From Chloroflexota bacterium (lineage in GTDB: Bacteria > Chloroflexota > Anaerolineae > Promineifilales > Promineifilaceae): DNA of 11,573 nt. Shown piece by piece: positions 6,284 to 11,573 of the stretch. Both the position numbers and the translations under genes were made by a program. The notes beneath the pieces were generated by a model. The model saw only the letters and a program-made list of their open reading frames with translations. It was not told the DNA's origin and searched no databases. Positions within the stretch are counted from its first letter, which is position 1; each line of letters opens with the position of its first letter. The stretch covers positions 2,422,418 through 2,433,990 of the forward strand of contig CP070688.1 in NCBI GenBank assembly GCA_020353135.1, written 5' to 3'.

Positions 6284-7981
6284 CTAAGTTAAAACCGGGC
6301 GTCCAACGCTCTCGGCGCTTGCTAGCTTCCTGCGTAGCACCTTGCCAACGGCCGACTTTGGCAACGAATCTACGAATTCTACGTGCTTGGGTACCTTGTA
6401 GGCCGTCAGTTGCTTGCGGCAGTAAGTCCGCAGCTCCGACTCGCTGACCTCCTGCTTGTCCGTGCGTACAACCCACGCTTTGACCGCCTCACCGGCGTCA
6501 GGGTCCGGGATACCGGCGACGCCAGCCTCGTTAACGGCCGGATGAGCGGTCAGTACTTCCTCGACCTCGCGTGGCCAGACCTGGAAACCACTGGGCTTGA
6601 TCACGTCTTTGACCCGATCGACCAGGTACAGATATCCGTCTTCGTCCATATAGCCGAGATCGCCGGTGTACAACCAGCCGGCTCTGATCGTCTCGGAGGT
6701 CGCCTCTGGCCGTTTCCAGTAACCTAGCATCATCTGAGGCGCACGAAATAAGATCTCGCCAATTTCGCCAGGAGGCAGAACGGTCAGACCGTCGCATTGA
6801 TCGACGATACGTATCTCGACATCCGGCAATGGAAGGCCCACTGCGCCTTCTTTATAAACTCCCTGCACCGGGGTAGCGACGGCGCCCATTACGGTTTCGG
6901 TCAGGGCGTAGCCCTCCACAATCCTGCCGCCAGTTAGCGTTTCAAAGCGCCTTTTGGTTTCCAGCATCAAGGCGGCCGCGCCACATAGACACAACTTGAT
7001 CGAAGAAAAGTCAACCTGGCCGGCCATCACCTGTGGATGGTTGAAAAGCGCCGAAAACAGCGTCGGCACGCCACACAAATAGCTCGGTCTGGTCTGCTCA
7101 ATGGTCTGGATGAGGTCTTTCAGATCGCGGGGATCGGCTATCGGGACCATCGTGTTATGAGAGACGACGGCGGCGCTGAAGGCGCCAACGTTGCCATACG
7201 TATGAAACATCGGCATTAACAAGAGGGTGACATCTTTCCAATCTTCTCGGATTCCGGCCAACCAGGCTCGTATCTGCAGGCCACTCATAAGCAGCGCTTG
7301 GTGGGAAGAGAGAGCGGCCTTGGAGCGCCCGGTGGTGCCGCCGGTAAACATGAGTAATGCAGGCGCCTCAGGCTCGACAGGCACGGTCGTCGGCCGGGCG
7401 CCGGCATGCCTTTCAAGTAGATCGTGCAGCCACAGATCACCCTGCTCCAACTTGACCTGATGTCCTTCCTTTCTCTCTTTGAAGAGAGTGAATAACATCC
7501 GATCCGTGAATGTCAGAAACTCCTTGATACTTGTGGCTATGATCCTCTTAATGGACGTGCGCGGCTGGATGGCCTTTAAGCCAGCATAATACGGCGTCAA
7601 TGTAATGGCCAATACCGAGCCAGTTTCCTCGAGGGCGTGTTCTAACTCTTGTTCCGCATAGAGCGGGTTGAGCGGCGACACGATCGCCCCGGCCTTCCAG
7701 GCCCCGAGTTGGGCGATGATGAGGTTTGGACAGTTAGGCATAAGCAAAGTAACTCTGTCGCCTGATCGGATGCCCATTTGCAGCAGGGCAACGGCCAGGG
7801 CATCGCTCAGTCGATCGAGTTCCGAGTAGGTGAGGCTGGCGCCATGAAACAGCAGCGCTGGATGTTCTGGTCGCCGGCGGGCGGCGTCGCCGACCAGATC
7901 GATCAACGTCCGCCGTGGATAAGGCGCTAAGGTTTTTGGAACGGCTGGATCATAGTGGGCCAGCCATGGTTTCCCCGTCAT
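6284..7981 (-). CDS. Long-chain acyl-CoA ligase (FadD-type, AMP-binding superfamily), 565 aa
   Basis: All core motifs of ATP-dependent acyl-CoA ligases are present. The P-loop-like MFTGGTTGRSK lies at about 211-221, LMPMFHTYG at 255-263 and GYALTE at 357-362. YTGDLGYMDEDGYLYLVDR (438-456) contains the ATP-ribose Asp441 and hinge Arg456. VIKPSGFQVWPREVE (460-473) follows, and PKSAVGKVLRRKL ends the set, with catalytic Lys547. The enzyme converts a carboxylic acid, ATP and CoA to acyl-CoA via an acyl-AMP. The length and the IKPSGFQVWPREVE motif suit the long-chain fatty acyl group, but chain length cannot be read. ATG 7981-7979 has a good GAGGTG site four bases upstream, so an upstream in-frame ATG at 8032 is not used. 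It is divergent from the gpsA-like gene, and a -10-like box with phased repeats lies at its upstream side. Confidence 0.93.
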   Translation of the reverse strand: MTGKPWLAHYDPAVPKTLAPYPRRTLIDLVGDAARRRPEHPALLFHGASLTYSELDRLSDALAVALLQMGIRSGDRVTLLMPNCPNLIIAQLGAWKAGAIVSPLNPLYAEQELEHALEETGSVLAITLTPYYAGLKAIQPRTSIKRIIATSIKEFLTFTDRMLFTLFKERKEGHQVKLEQGDLWLHDLLERHAGARPTTVPVEPEAPALLMFTGGTTGRSKAALSSHQALLMSGLQIRAWLAGIREDWKDVTLLLMPMFHTYGNVGAFSAAVVSHNTMVPIADPRDLKDLIQTIEQTRPSYLCGVPTLFSALFNHPQVMAGQVDFSSIKLCLCGAAALMLETKRRFETLTGGRIVEGYALTETVMGAVATPVQGVYKEGAVGLPLPDVEIRIVDQCDGLTVLPPGEIGEILFRAPQMMLGYWKRPEATSETIRAGWLYTGDLGYMDEDGYLYLVDRVKDVIKPSGFQVWPREVEEVLTAHPAVNEAGVAGIPDPDAGEAVKAWVVRTDKQEVSESELRTYCRKQLTAYKVPKHVEFVDSLPKSAVGKVLRRKLASAESVGRPVLT

Positions 7982-8042
7982 TACACACCTCTTCGCGGCC
8001 CGTATACGCATCTGCGAGACGAAGCTCCTCAACTACATCGAC

Positions 8043-8048
8043 ATTGTA
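8043..8048 (-). promoter_or_regulatory. -10-like box for the acyl-CoA ligase gene, without a good -35
   Basis: On the minus strand these bases read TACAAT, five of six matches to the sigma70 -10. It would place transcription start near 8036 and give a leader of about 55 bases before the ATG at 7981. The expected -35 position (about 8066-8071) has no TTGACA-like hexamer but falls inside the phased repeats at 8059-8096, which is typical of an activator-dependent promoter. Confidence 0.4.
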
Positions 8049-8058
8049 AACGAGATGG

Positions 8059-8096
8059 TGTGCGATTGTGTGGCAACTTTGTGCGAAAGTGTGCGC
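8059..8096. promoter_or_regulatory. Four helically phased TGTG-type heptamers (regulator-binding array candidate)
   Basis: Reading the plus strand: TGTGCGA (8059-8065), TGTGGCA (8069-8075), TGTGCGA (8080-8086) and TGTGCGC (8090-8096). Start-to-start distances are 10, 11 and 10, one helical turn each, so all four face the same side of the DNA. Spacers of 3 or 4 bases between 7-base units are the geometry known for OmpR/PhoB-type response regulators, which bind tandem direct repeats. The array covers the -35 region and upstream of the acyl-CoA ligase promoter candidate and is about 165 bases before the gpsA-like start. No regulator gene in the window matches this class. Confidence 0.5.
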
Positions 8097-8261
8097 TCTA
8101 CTTGAGAGGTGGTTGCCGAATCAGCTGGGCGACCTACATTTCCAGGGAAATTGTATGGCGTGATAGGCGTGAGCTCCGTATTATTGATGCTACAAGTTGT
8201 CACGGATGTCAAAACGCTGGCGATTGGCGGCAGTATCCGGTGATTCTCGGAGGAAAACATC

Positions 8262-9248
8262 ATGCAGGTCGGTCTGATTGGATTAGGCAACATGGGTACG
8301 GCCATCGGCAATCTCGTCGCCCAAAATGGAAGGGAGGTCCTAGGCTGGGAATTCAATCCAGAGGTCGTACGAGAGATCAACGACAGGCATAGTAATAGTC
8401 GCTATCTGCCGGGCATTACTCTGGAGCAGGGCCTGGCGGCTACCGGCGATGTAGATCAGGTCATGTCCGCTAGCCAGGTGCTATTCATAGCCATTCCCTC
8501 AGCCTTCATCGAGTCAACCCTGCAGCCGGTTCGCGAGCGGCTCTCTCCGGAAGCGATCATCGTCAATATGACCAAGGGCATCGATCGCCATTCCGGACTA
8601 ACATCCTATCAGACCATCGCCAGGTTGTTTCCGGATAATCCCAAGATTATGTTGTCCGGCCCGTCCATCGCCAACGAGTTCGCCCGGGGTATGCCGACTA
8701 TCGTAGTCTTGGCAAGTGAGAGCGGCCGGGGCTTGATGACAGTGGCCCAGACGCTAGACGGCGATTGCTTCCGCACGCGCTTCTCGGACGACGTCGTCGG
8801 CGTAGAATTGGGCGGCGTCCTGAAGAATATCTATTCCATTGGCCTGGGCCTATTCGATGGCAAGGATATTCGCAGCGTCAATTTTCGATCGGTGTACCTG
8901 ACTATCGCCTTGGAAGAAATCGCCAAGATGGGCGTCGCCATGGGGGCCAAGATCGAAACCTTCCTTTACCTGTCGGGCATAGGTGACCTGCTGGCGACGT
9001 CATTGAGCGAGCACAGTCACAATCGGGGACTGGGCGAACGCCTGGCCAGCGGCCGTTCGCTGGAAGACATCAAACAGGAAATGGGCGTGTTGCCCGAGGG
9101 CTACAATACGCTACAGGTCGTGCTCTATATCGCTGAAAAACTGCACGTCTCGATTCCACTGGCGAAGGGACTCTGGGACGTAGTTCACGGCCGTTACGAC
9201 GCCGACAAGTTTATCACGTCCTTTATCAGAGATTTTGTGGAGTGGTAA
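8262..9248 (+). CDS. gpsA: GpsA-like NAD(P)H-dependent glycerol-3-phosphate dehydrogenase, 328 aa
   Basis: The enzyme family reduces dihydroxyacetone phosphate to sn-glycerol 3-phosphate, the backbone for phospholipids. The Rossmann start is GLIGLGNMGTAIG (residues 4-16), with VNMTKGID (101-108; Lys105), LSGPSIANEFARG (131-143), GGVLKNIYSIGLG (184-196; Lys188) and LSGIGDLLATS (237-247; Asp242, Thr246). Length is normal. Two points are atypical. The usual G-A/T-L-K-N reads G-V-L-K-N, and the S-R-N that follows the GDL motif reads S-H-N (252-254), replacing an Arg that contacts the substrate phosphate in characterised enzymes. The ATG has GGAGG at 8249-8253, well spaced; a TATTAT at 8179-8184 is a -10-like element without a clear -35. 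The gene is divergent from the acyl-CoA ligase, fitting shared lipid metabolism. A divergent paralogue with changed substrate is possible. Confidence 0.85.
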   Translation: MQVGLIGLGNMGTAIGNLVAQNGREVLGWEFNPEVVREINDRHSNSRYLPGITLEQGLAATGDVDQVMSASQVLFIAIPSAFIESTLQPVRERLSPEAIIVNMTKGIDRHSGLTSYQTIARLFPDNPKIMLSGPSIANEFARGMPTIVVLASESGRGLMTVAQTLDGDCFRTRFSDDVVGVELGGVLKNIYSIGLGLFDGKDIRSVNFRSVYLTIALEEIAKMGVAMGAKIETFLYLSGIGDLLATSLSEHSHNRGLGERLASGRSLEDIKQEMGVLPEGYNTLQVVLYIAEKLHVSIPLAKGLWDVVHGRYDADKFITSFIRDFVEW

Positions 9249-9344
9249 CCTGAGACCGCCGCTACGACCCTAGCTGCAATACGCGACACTCACTGGTCAG
9301 ATTCGGCCGGCGCGCCTAACGGCGAAATAGCCTGAACGAATTGG

Positions 9345-9554
9345 TCACCCGAAGCTCATTTCCCCAATAGCGAAGCTGAATACGAAGAAGAAGAGGATTA
9401 CGCCTACGAGTAGCAGCCCAATGGATTGCGGGGTTTTCCAGGTCCAAATGCGTAGCAAGGCGCCAACAGACGACAGCAGAAGGCCGAGCCCGCCGATGAG
9501 GAGAAAAGTGAACAGGATCTGGCCATTGGGTAATGCAAGTACTGTTGACATCAT
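9345..9554 (-). CDS. Small two-helix membrane protein, 69 aa
   Basis: The protein is two hydrophobic segments separated by a short polar turn: about residues 13-35 (ILFTFLLIGGLGLLLSSVGA) and 44-65 (SIGLLLVGVILFFFVFSFAI), with LRIWTWKTPQ between them. Two consecutive ATGs (9554-9552 and 9551-9549) follow GGAGG with good spacing, which supports it as a real gene despite its size. I do not recognise a family. It converges on gpsA and is divergent from the FAD oxidoreductase, across a region with two overlapping palindromes. Confidence 0.6.
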   Translation of the reverse strand: MMSTVLALPNGQILFTFLLIGGLGLLLSSVGALLRIWTWKTPQSIGLLLVGVILFFFVFSFAIGEMSFG

Positions 9555-9634
9555 TTCGCCTCCGTGTCAAACGAAACCAGGACTGGGCTCGTCCGCAAGT
9601 TTCAACAAACTTAACCACTGGCCCCAGATCCGGT

Positions 9635-9661
9635 CAATAGGCCTATTGTAAGGTCTTACAA
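9635..9661. promoter_or_regulatory. Two overlapping palindromes in a divergent promoter region
   Basis: The first is a perfect 14-base palindrome, CAATAGGCCTATTG (9635-9648). The second, sharing three bases with it, is TTGTAAG-GT-CTTACAA (9646-9661), with perfect 7-base arms and a 2-base centre, flanked by GGCC on both sides (9640-9643 and 9662-9665). This is the size and symmetry of operators for dimeric repressors such as TetR, GntR or MarR types. It lies 34 bases upstream of the -35 of the FAD oxidoreductase promoter and next to a TTGACC (minus strand, 9637-9632) that could serve the small membrane gene, whose -10 would be the weak TTAAGT at 9614-9609. Confidence 0.5.
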
Positions 9662-9694
9662 GGCCATTCTCCGACATCACTTGCGCACCAAATC

Positions 9695-9723
9695 TTGGTA
9701 TGACCCTAGGCCGATGGTAGAAT
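9695..9723 (+). promoter_or_regulatory. Sigma70-like promoter for the FAD oxidoreductase
   Basis: TTGGTA (9695-9700), a 17-base spacer and TAGAAT (9718-9723) match the consensus at four and five of six positions with ideal spacing. The predicted start near 9730 leaves a leader of about 90 bases before the TTG start at 9822. Confidence 0.5.
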
Positions 9724-9808
9724 CGCCCGACAAATTCACTGCATTTCTGCGCCAATAGATGACTGAGGTGCCGGATACCTGGCGGCTAAAGGTTAGCAGC
9801 TTGTGACC

Positions 9809-9817
9809 AAGGAGGTG
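9809..9817 (+). promoter_or_regulatory. Strong ribosome site that fixes a TTG start
   Basis: AAGGAGGTG is a full Shine-Dalgarno match four bases before TTG 9822-9824. It decides in favour of this TTG, which also places the Rossmann strand YDVIIVGGG at the expected distance from the N-terminus. Confidence 0.8.
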
Positions 9818-9821
9818 AAAC

Positions 9822-10997
9822 TTGACGAGCAACTATGACGTCATCATCGTTGGCGGCGGTATCATGGGCTGCTGCAGCGCCTATGAACTGGCAAAACGTG
9901 GACTCAGGGTCGCTCTATTTGATAAGAACGCCATTGGCGAAGGACCGACCGGCCAATCGTCGGCCATCATTCGCCAGCACTACTCCAACGAGTTGACCGC
10001 CCGTATGGCTCTGTATAGCCTGCGAGTATTCCAGGACTTTGGCGAGCGGGTTGGGGGAGATTCAGGCTTTACTCAGACAGGCTTCATCGCCATCGTCGAC
10101 GAGAAGGATCGCGCGGGTCTTGAAGCCAATATCGCCTTGCAACGCGAGGTAGGTATCAAGACTGAACTGCTGGACGCCGATAGTCTACAAGAGATCTTGC
10201 CTGCATTGGAAACGTGCGACCTGATGACCGTGGCATACGAACCTGAAAGCGGTTACGCGGACCCTTACCTGACGGTCAATGCCTACGCCCAAGCAGCTCG
10301 CCGCCATGGCGTGACTATTTTCCAAAATACGGAAGTAACTAGTATCCGTTTCGACGGGCGGCAGGTGAGCGGGGTCGAGGCGACCGGCGATCGTTACGGT
10401 GCGCCGATCGTTCTAAATTGCGCCGGGGCATGGGGTGCGAGCGTGGCTAAGTTGGCCGGCGCGTCCTTGCCTATCGATTCTTGCCGGGTGGAAGTCGCGT
10501 TCTTCCGCCGACCGGCCGGTCACGAGGCAGCCCACCCGGTCGTTGCTGATTTAATAAAATCGACTTATTTACGTTCGGAAACGGGCGAGCTGACCCTGGT
10601 CGGGCTGATCGACCCGGGCGAGGCTGATGCCGTCGTCGATCCGGATAATTACCAGGAGTACCTGGACGACGACTTCATCCTGGAGGCGGGCGAGCGACTG
10701 ATTCGACGATATCCGGCCATGGAACGCAGTGATAGCACCGGCGGTTACGCTTCGCTGTACGCCATCACGCCCGACTGGCACCCGGTTGTCGACGAGGTTC
10801 GGCCGGATAGCGGCTTCTATGTTTGCAGCGGTTTCAGCGGTCATGGCTTCAAATTGGGGCCGGCCGTTGGCCTCATGACGGCCGATCTTCTGACCGGCGT
10901 CAGCGATCCCACCTTTAGTTCGCGGTTGTTTCGCCTGGCTCGCTTTGCCGAAAATGACCCCGTCCGTGGCCAATACGAGTACAGCATAGTTGGTTAG
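9822..10997 (+). CDS. FAD-dependent oxidoreductase of the DAO/sarcosine oxidase (SoxB-like) family, 391 aa
   Basis: The N-terminus is a classical FAD-binding beta-alpha-beta fold: YDVIIVGGGIMGCCSAYELA with GGGIMG at 11-16, and the acidic strand end ALFDK (Asp34). GPTGQSSAIIRQHY (41-54) is the segment seen in SoxB and dimethylglycine-oxidase relatives. VLNCAGAWG is the second nucleotide-binding strand. YAITPDWHPVVDEV and GFSGHGFKLGPAVG (337-350) are the conserved C-terminal flavin and substrate motifs. Members oxidise the C-N bond of small secondary or primary amino acids (sarcosine, glycine, dimethylglycine, proline-like). The specific substrate is unknown, and no partner subunit gene (SoxA/G/D) is adjacent, so a monomeric or glycine-oxidase-like enzyme is likely. 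The position of the FAD-linking Cys of monomeric sarcosine oxidase is not Cys here, so non-covalent FAD is probable. The TTG start has a perfect ribosome site. Confidence 0.9.
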   Translation: MTSNYDVIIVGGGIMGCCSAYELAKRGLRVALFDKNAIGEGPTGQSSAIIRQHYSNELTARMALYSLRVFQDFGERVGGDSGFTQTGFIAIVDEKDRAGLEANIALQREVGIKTELLDADSLQEILPALETCDLMTVAYEPESGYADPYLTVNAYAQAARRHGVTIFQNTEVTSIRFDGRQVSGVEATGDRYGAPIVLNCAGAWGASVAKLAGASLPIDSCRVEVAFFRRPAGHEAAHPVVADLIKSTYLRSETGELTLVGLIDPGEADAVVDPDNYQEYLDDDFILEAGERLIRRYPAMERSDSTGGYASLYAITPDWHPVVDEVRPDSGFYVCSGFSGHGFKLGPAVGLMTADLLTGVSDPTFSSRLFRLARFAENDPVRGQYEYSIVG

Positions 10998-11193
10998 ATA
11001 GGGCCAATCGCCTGCCCATCGCCAGATAAGGGTTTCCGCACGCGGTCAAGGGTGGCATTCAAATACTGGCCAATCTTTATGGAGTCAACCTGAGCTAGCA
11101 CCGACCGACACTGATTGAAGGTCGCTAGGTAGTACGCGAGAGTCTGTGAAATTCGGGCAAAATCGCGTTCGATTTCTTGAGGAGTAAAACGAC

Positions 11194-11397
11194 TTGTCGA
11201 CCAAGAAAGAGCTTTTTCATTGTCTAAATTGCGATCGTTGTGAAGAGGTGATTCCCCTGGTGAACTTACGCTACGCCGGCAACCAGGCCTGGATTTGTTC
11301 ACGATGCCTGCCTGTTTTGATCCACCGGCCGGTACAATTGTCCGGAAAAATGGCGAATGCCGAGAACTTCACCCCTGTCGAAACCGGCGAATCGTAG
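11194..11397 (+). CDS. Small Zn-ribbon-like protein, 67 aa
   Basis: HCLNCDRC at residues 9-16 (C10, C13, C16) and WICSRCLPVLIHRP at 33-46 (C35, C38, H44) give two cysteine knuckles about 20 residues apart, a zinc-ribbon layout. The intervening EEVIPLVNLRYAGNQ suits the beta-hairpin of such folds. The C-terminal 20 residues are polar and likely disordered. The TTG start (11194) follows GAGGAG (11179-11184) by nine bases. No catalytic domain is present; a nucleic-acid- or protein-binding role is the general expectation. A minus-strand frame overlaps it but lacks a plausible start. The next gene on the same strand is a probable EEP-family protein 125 bases on. Confidence 0.65.
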   Translation: MSTKKELFHCLNCDRCEEVIPLVNLRYAGNQAWICSRCLPVLIHRPVQLSGKMANAENFTPVETGES

Positions 11398-11522
11398 AAT
11401 CAGCGGCCAAACGAAGAGCCTCATCAGGATTTGAACATGCGGTCGCAGATAGGTTGGCTGGCCAAGTGAATGCCCGGCGTCGCCCAGGTATGAGGATGCG
11501 GCCGCTTGACTAATCCTGGATC

Positions 11523-11573
11523 ATGTCGGAAATAACGGTCGCCACGTTGAATCTGCGGGGCCGGCACGATCGC
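11523..11573 (+). CDS. Start of a probable endonuclease/exonuclease/phosphatase (EEP) family protein
   Basis: ATG 11523 opens a frame that runs to the window end and reads MSEITVATLNLRGRHDR. A strand of the form 'ITVATLNLR' with an early Asn is the standard first strand of EEP proteins (the Asn binds near the metal site). An in-frame TAA at 11511-11513 excludes a longer form unless a TTG or other codon in between is used. The ribosome site is weak. Seventeen codons cannot settle the family, and substrates in it range from DNA to phospholipids and inositol phosphates. Confidence 0.55.
   Translation, partial: MSEITVATLNLRGRHDR

Noticed and set aside
6108..6476. Minus-strand 122-aa frame overlapping the end of the acyl-CoA ligase
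   Set aside because: It is out of frame with the ligase and overlaps its conserved C-terminal lysine region; no start signal.
8033..8380. Minus-strand 115-aa frame between the acyl-CoA ligase and gpsA
   Set aside because: It runs antisense through the start of gpsA and its ribosome site; composition is Thr/Ser/Pro-rich without any recognisable pattern.
9309..9316. GGCGCGCC palindrome after gpsA
   Set aside because: An 8-base GC palindrome is expected by chance in DNA of this composition; nothing around it suggests a regulatory or recombination site.
9567..9755. Minus-strand 62-aa frame in the oxidoreductase upstream region
   Set aside because: No ribosome site, no recognisable pattern, and it covers the palindromes and the plus-strand promoter.
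10994..11302. Minus-strand 102-aa frame after the FAD oxidoreductase
   Set aside because: Its C-terminal 60 residues look moderately protein-like (helical, QTLAYYLATF), but the first third overlaps the Zn-ribbon gene, there is no good ribosome site, and no start codon exists between that overlap and the plausible part.
1..11573. Mobile element, phage or CRISPR content
   Set aside because: No transposase, integrase, terminal inverted repeats with target duplications, or regularly spaced long repeats were seen; the only regular repeats are the 7-base units at 8059-8096.

Overview
The window looks like a bacterial chromosome fragment of moderately high GC with Shine-Dalgarno-led genes (several GGAGG-type sites) and a mix of ATG, GTG and TTG starts. 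The gene families (an arginase-fold protein with a GDC motif, a winged-helix/polyferredoxin protein, a small Zn-ribbon protein, a SoxB-like oxidase) fit a Chloroflexota-type genome. That assignment is an inference from gene style, not from a marker gene. I see no rRNA, tRNA, CRISPR, IS element, phage gene or clear intrinsic terminator.

Layout. The left edge (1-221, minus) is the start of a VTT/DedA-type membrane protein, followed by 368 bases without a convincing gene. A minus-strand pair follows: an uncharacterised acidic 272-aa protein (1037-1855) and a 143-aa three-helix membrane protein (590-1021). Divergent from it, a plus-strand pair encodes an arginase-fold protein split by a one-base shift in a C5 run (1987-2785) and a GNAT acetyltransferase (2816-3703). 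Converging on these is a compact minus-strand operon, 5992 down to 3736: a winged-helix/multi-cysteine/2[4Fe-4S] protein, a CYTH-like protein and a flavoredoxin-type flavin reductase. A FadD-type acyl-CoA ligase (6284-7981, minus) lies upstream of it and is divergent from a GpsA-like glycerol-3-phosphate dehydrogenase (8262-9248, plus). A small two-helix membrane protein (9345-9554, minus) and a SoxB/DAO-type FAD oxidoreductase (9822-10997, plus) are divergent across a region with two overlapping palindromes. The right end carries a 67-aa Zn-ribbon protein and the first 17 codons of a likely endonuclease/exonuclease/phosphatase-family protein.

How the genes may work together. Acyl-CoA ligase and glycerol-3-phosphate dehydrogenase are the two entry points to acyl-glycerol phosphate synthesis, and here they are divergent, so shared control is plausible. 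Immediately upstream of the ligase's -10-like box sit four TGTG-type heptamers spaced 10, 11 and 10 bases, the arrangement expected for a factor binding one face of the helix. The Fe-S/HTH operon has a long inverted repeat ahead of it. Because its first protein joins a DNA-binding-like domain to up to four cysteine clusters, a redox-responsive, possibly autoregulated unit is the most interesting hypothesis here.

The points most worth checking are the phased repeats (8059-8096), the Fe-S/HTH operon with its operator candidate (6102-6129), the twin palindromes (9635-9661), the frameshifted arginase-fold gene with altered active-site positions, and the GpsA-like protein with His in place of the substrate-phosphate Arg.
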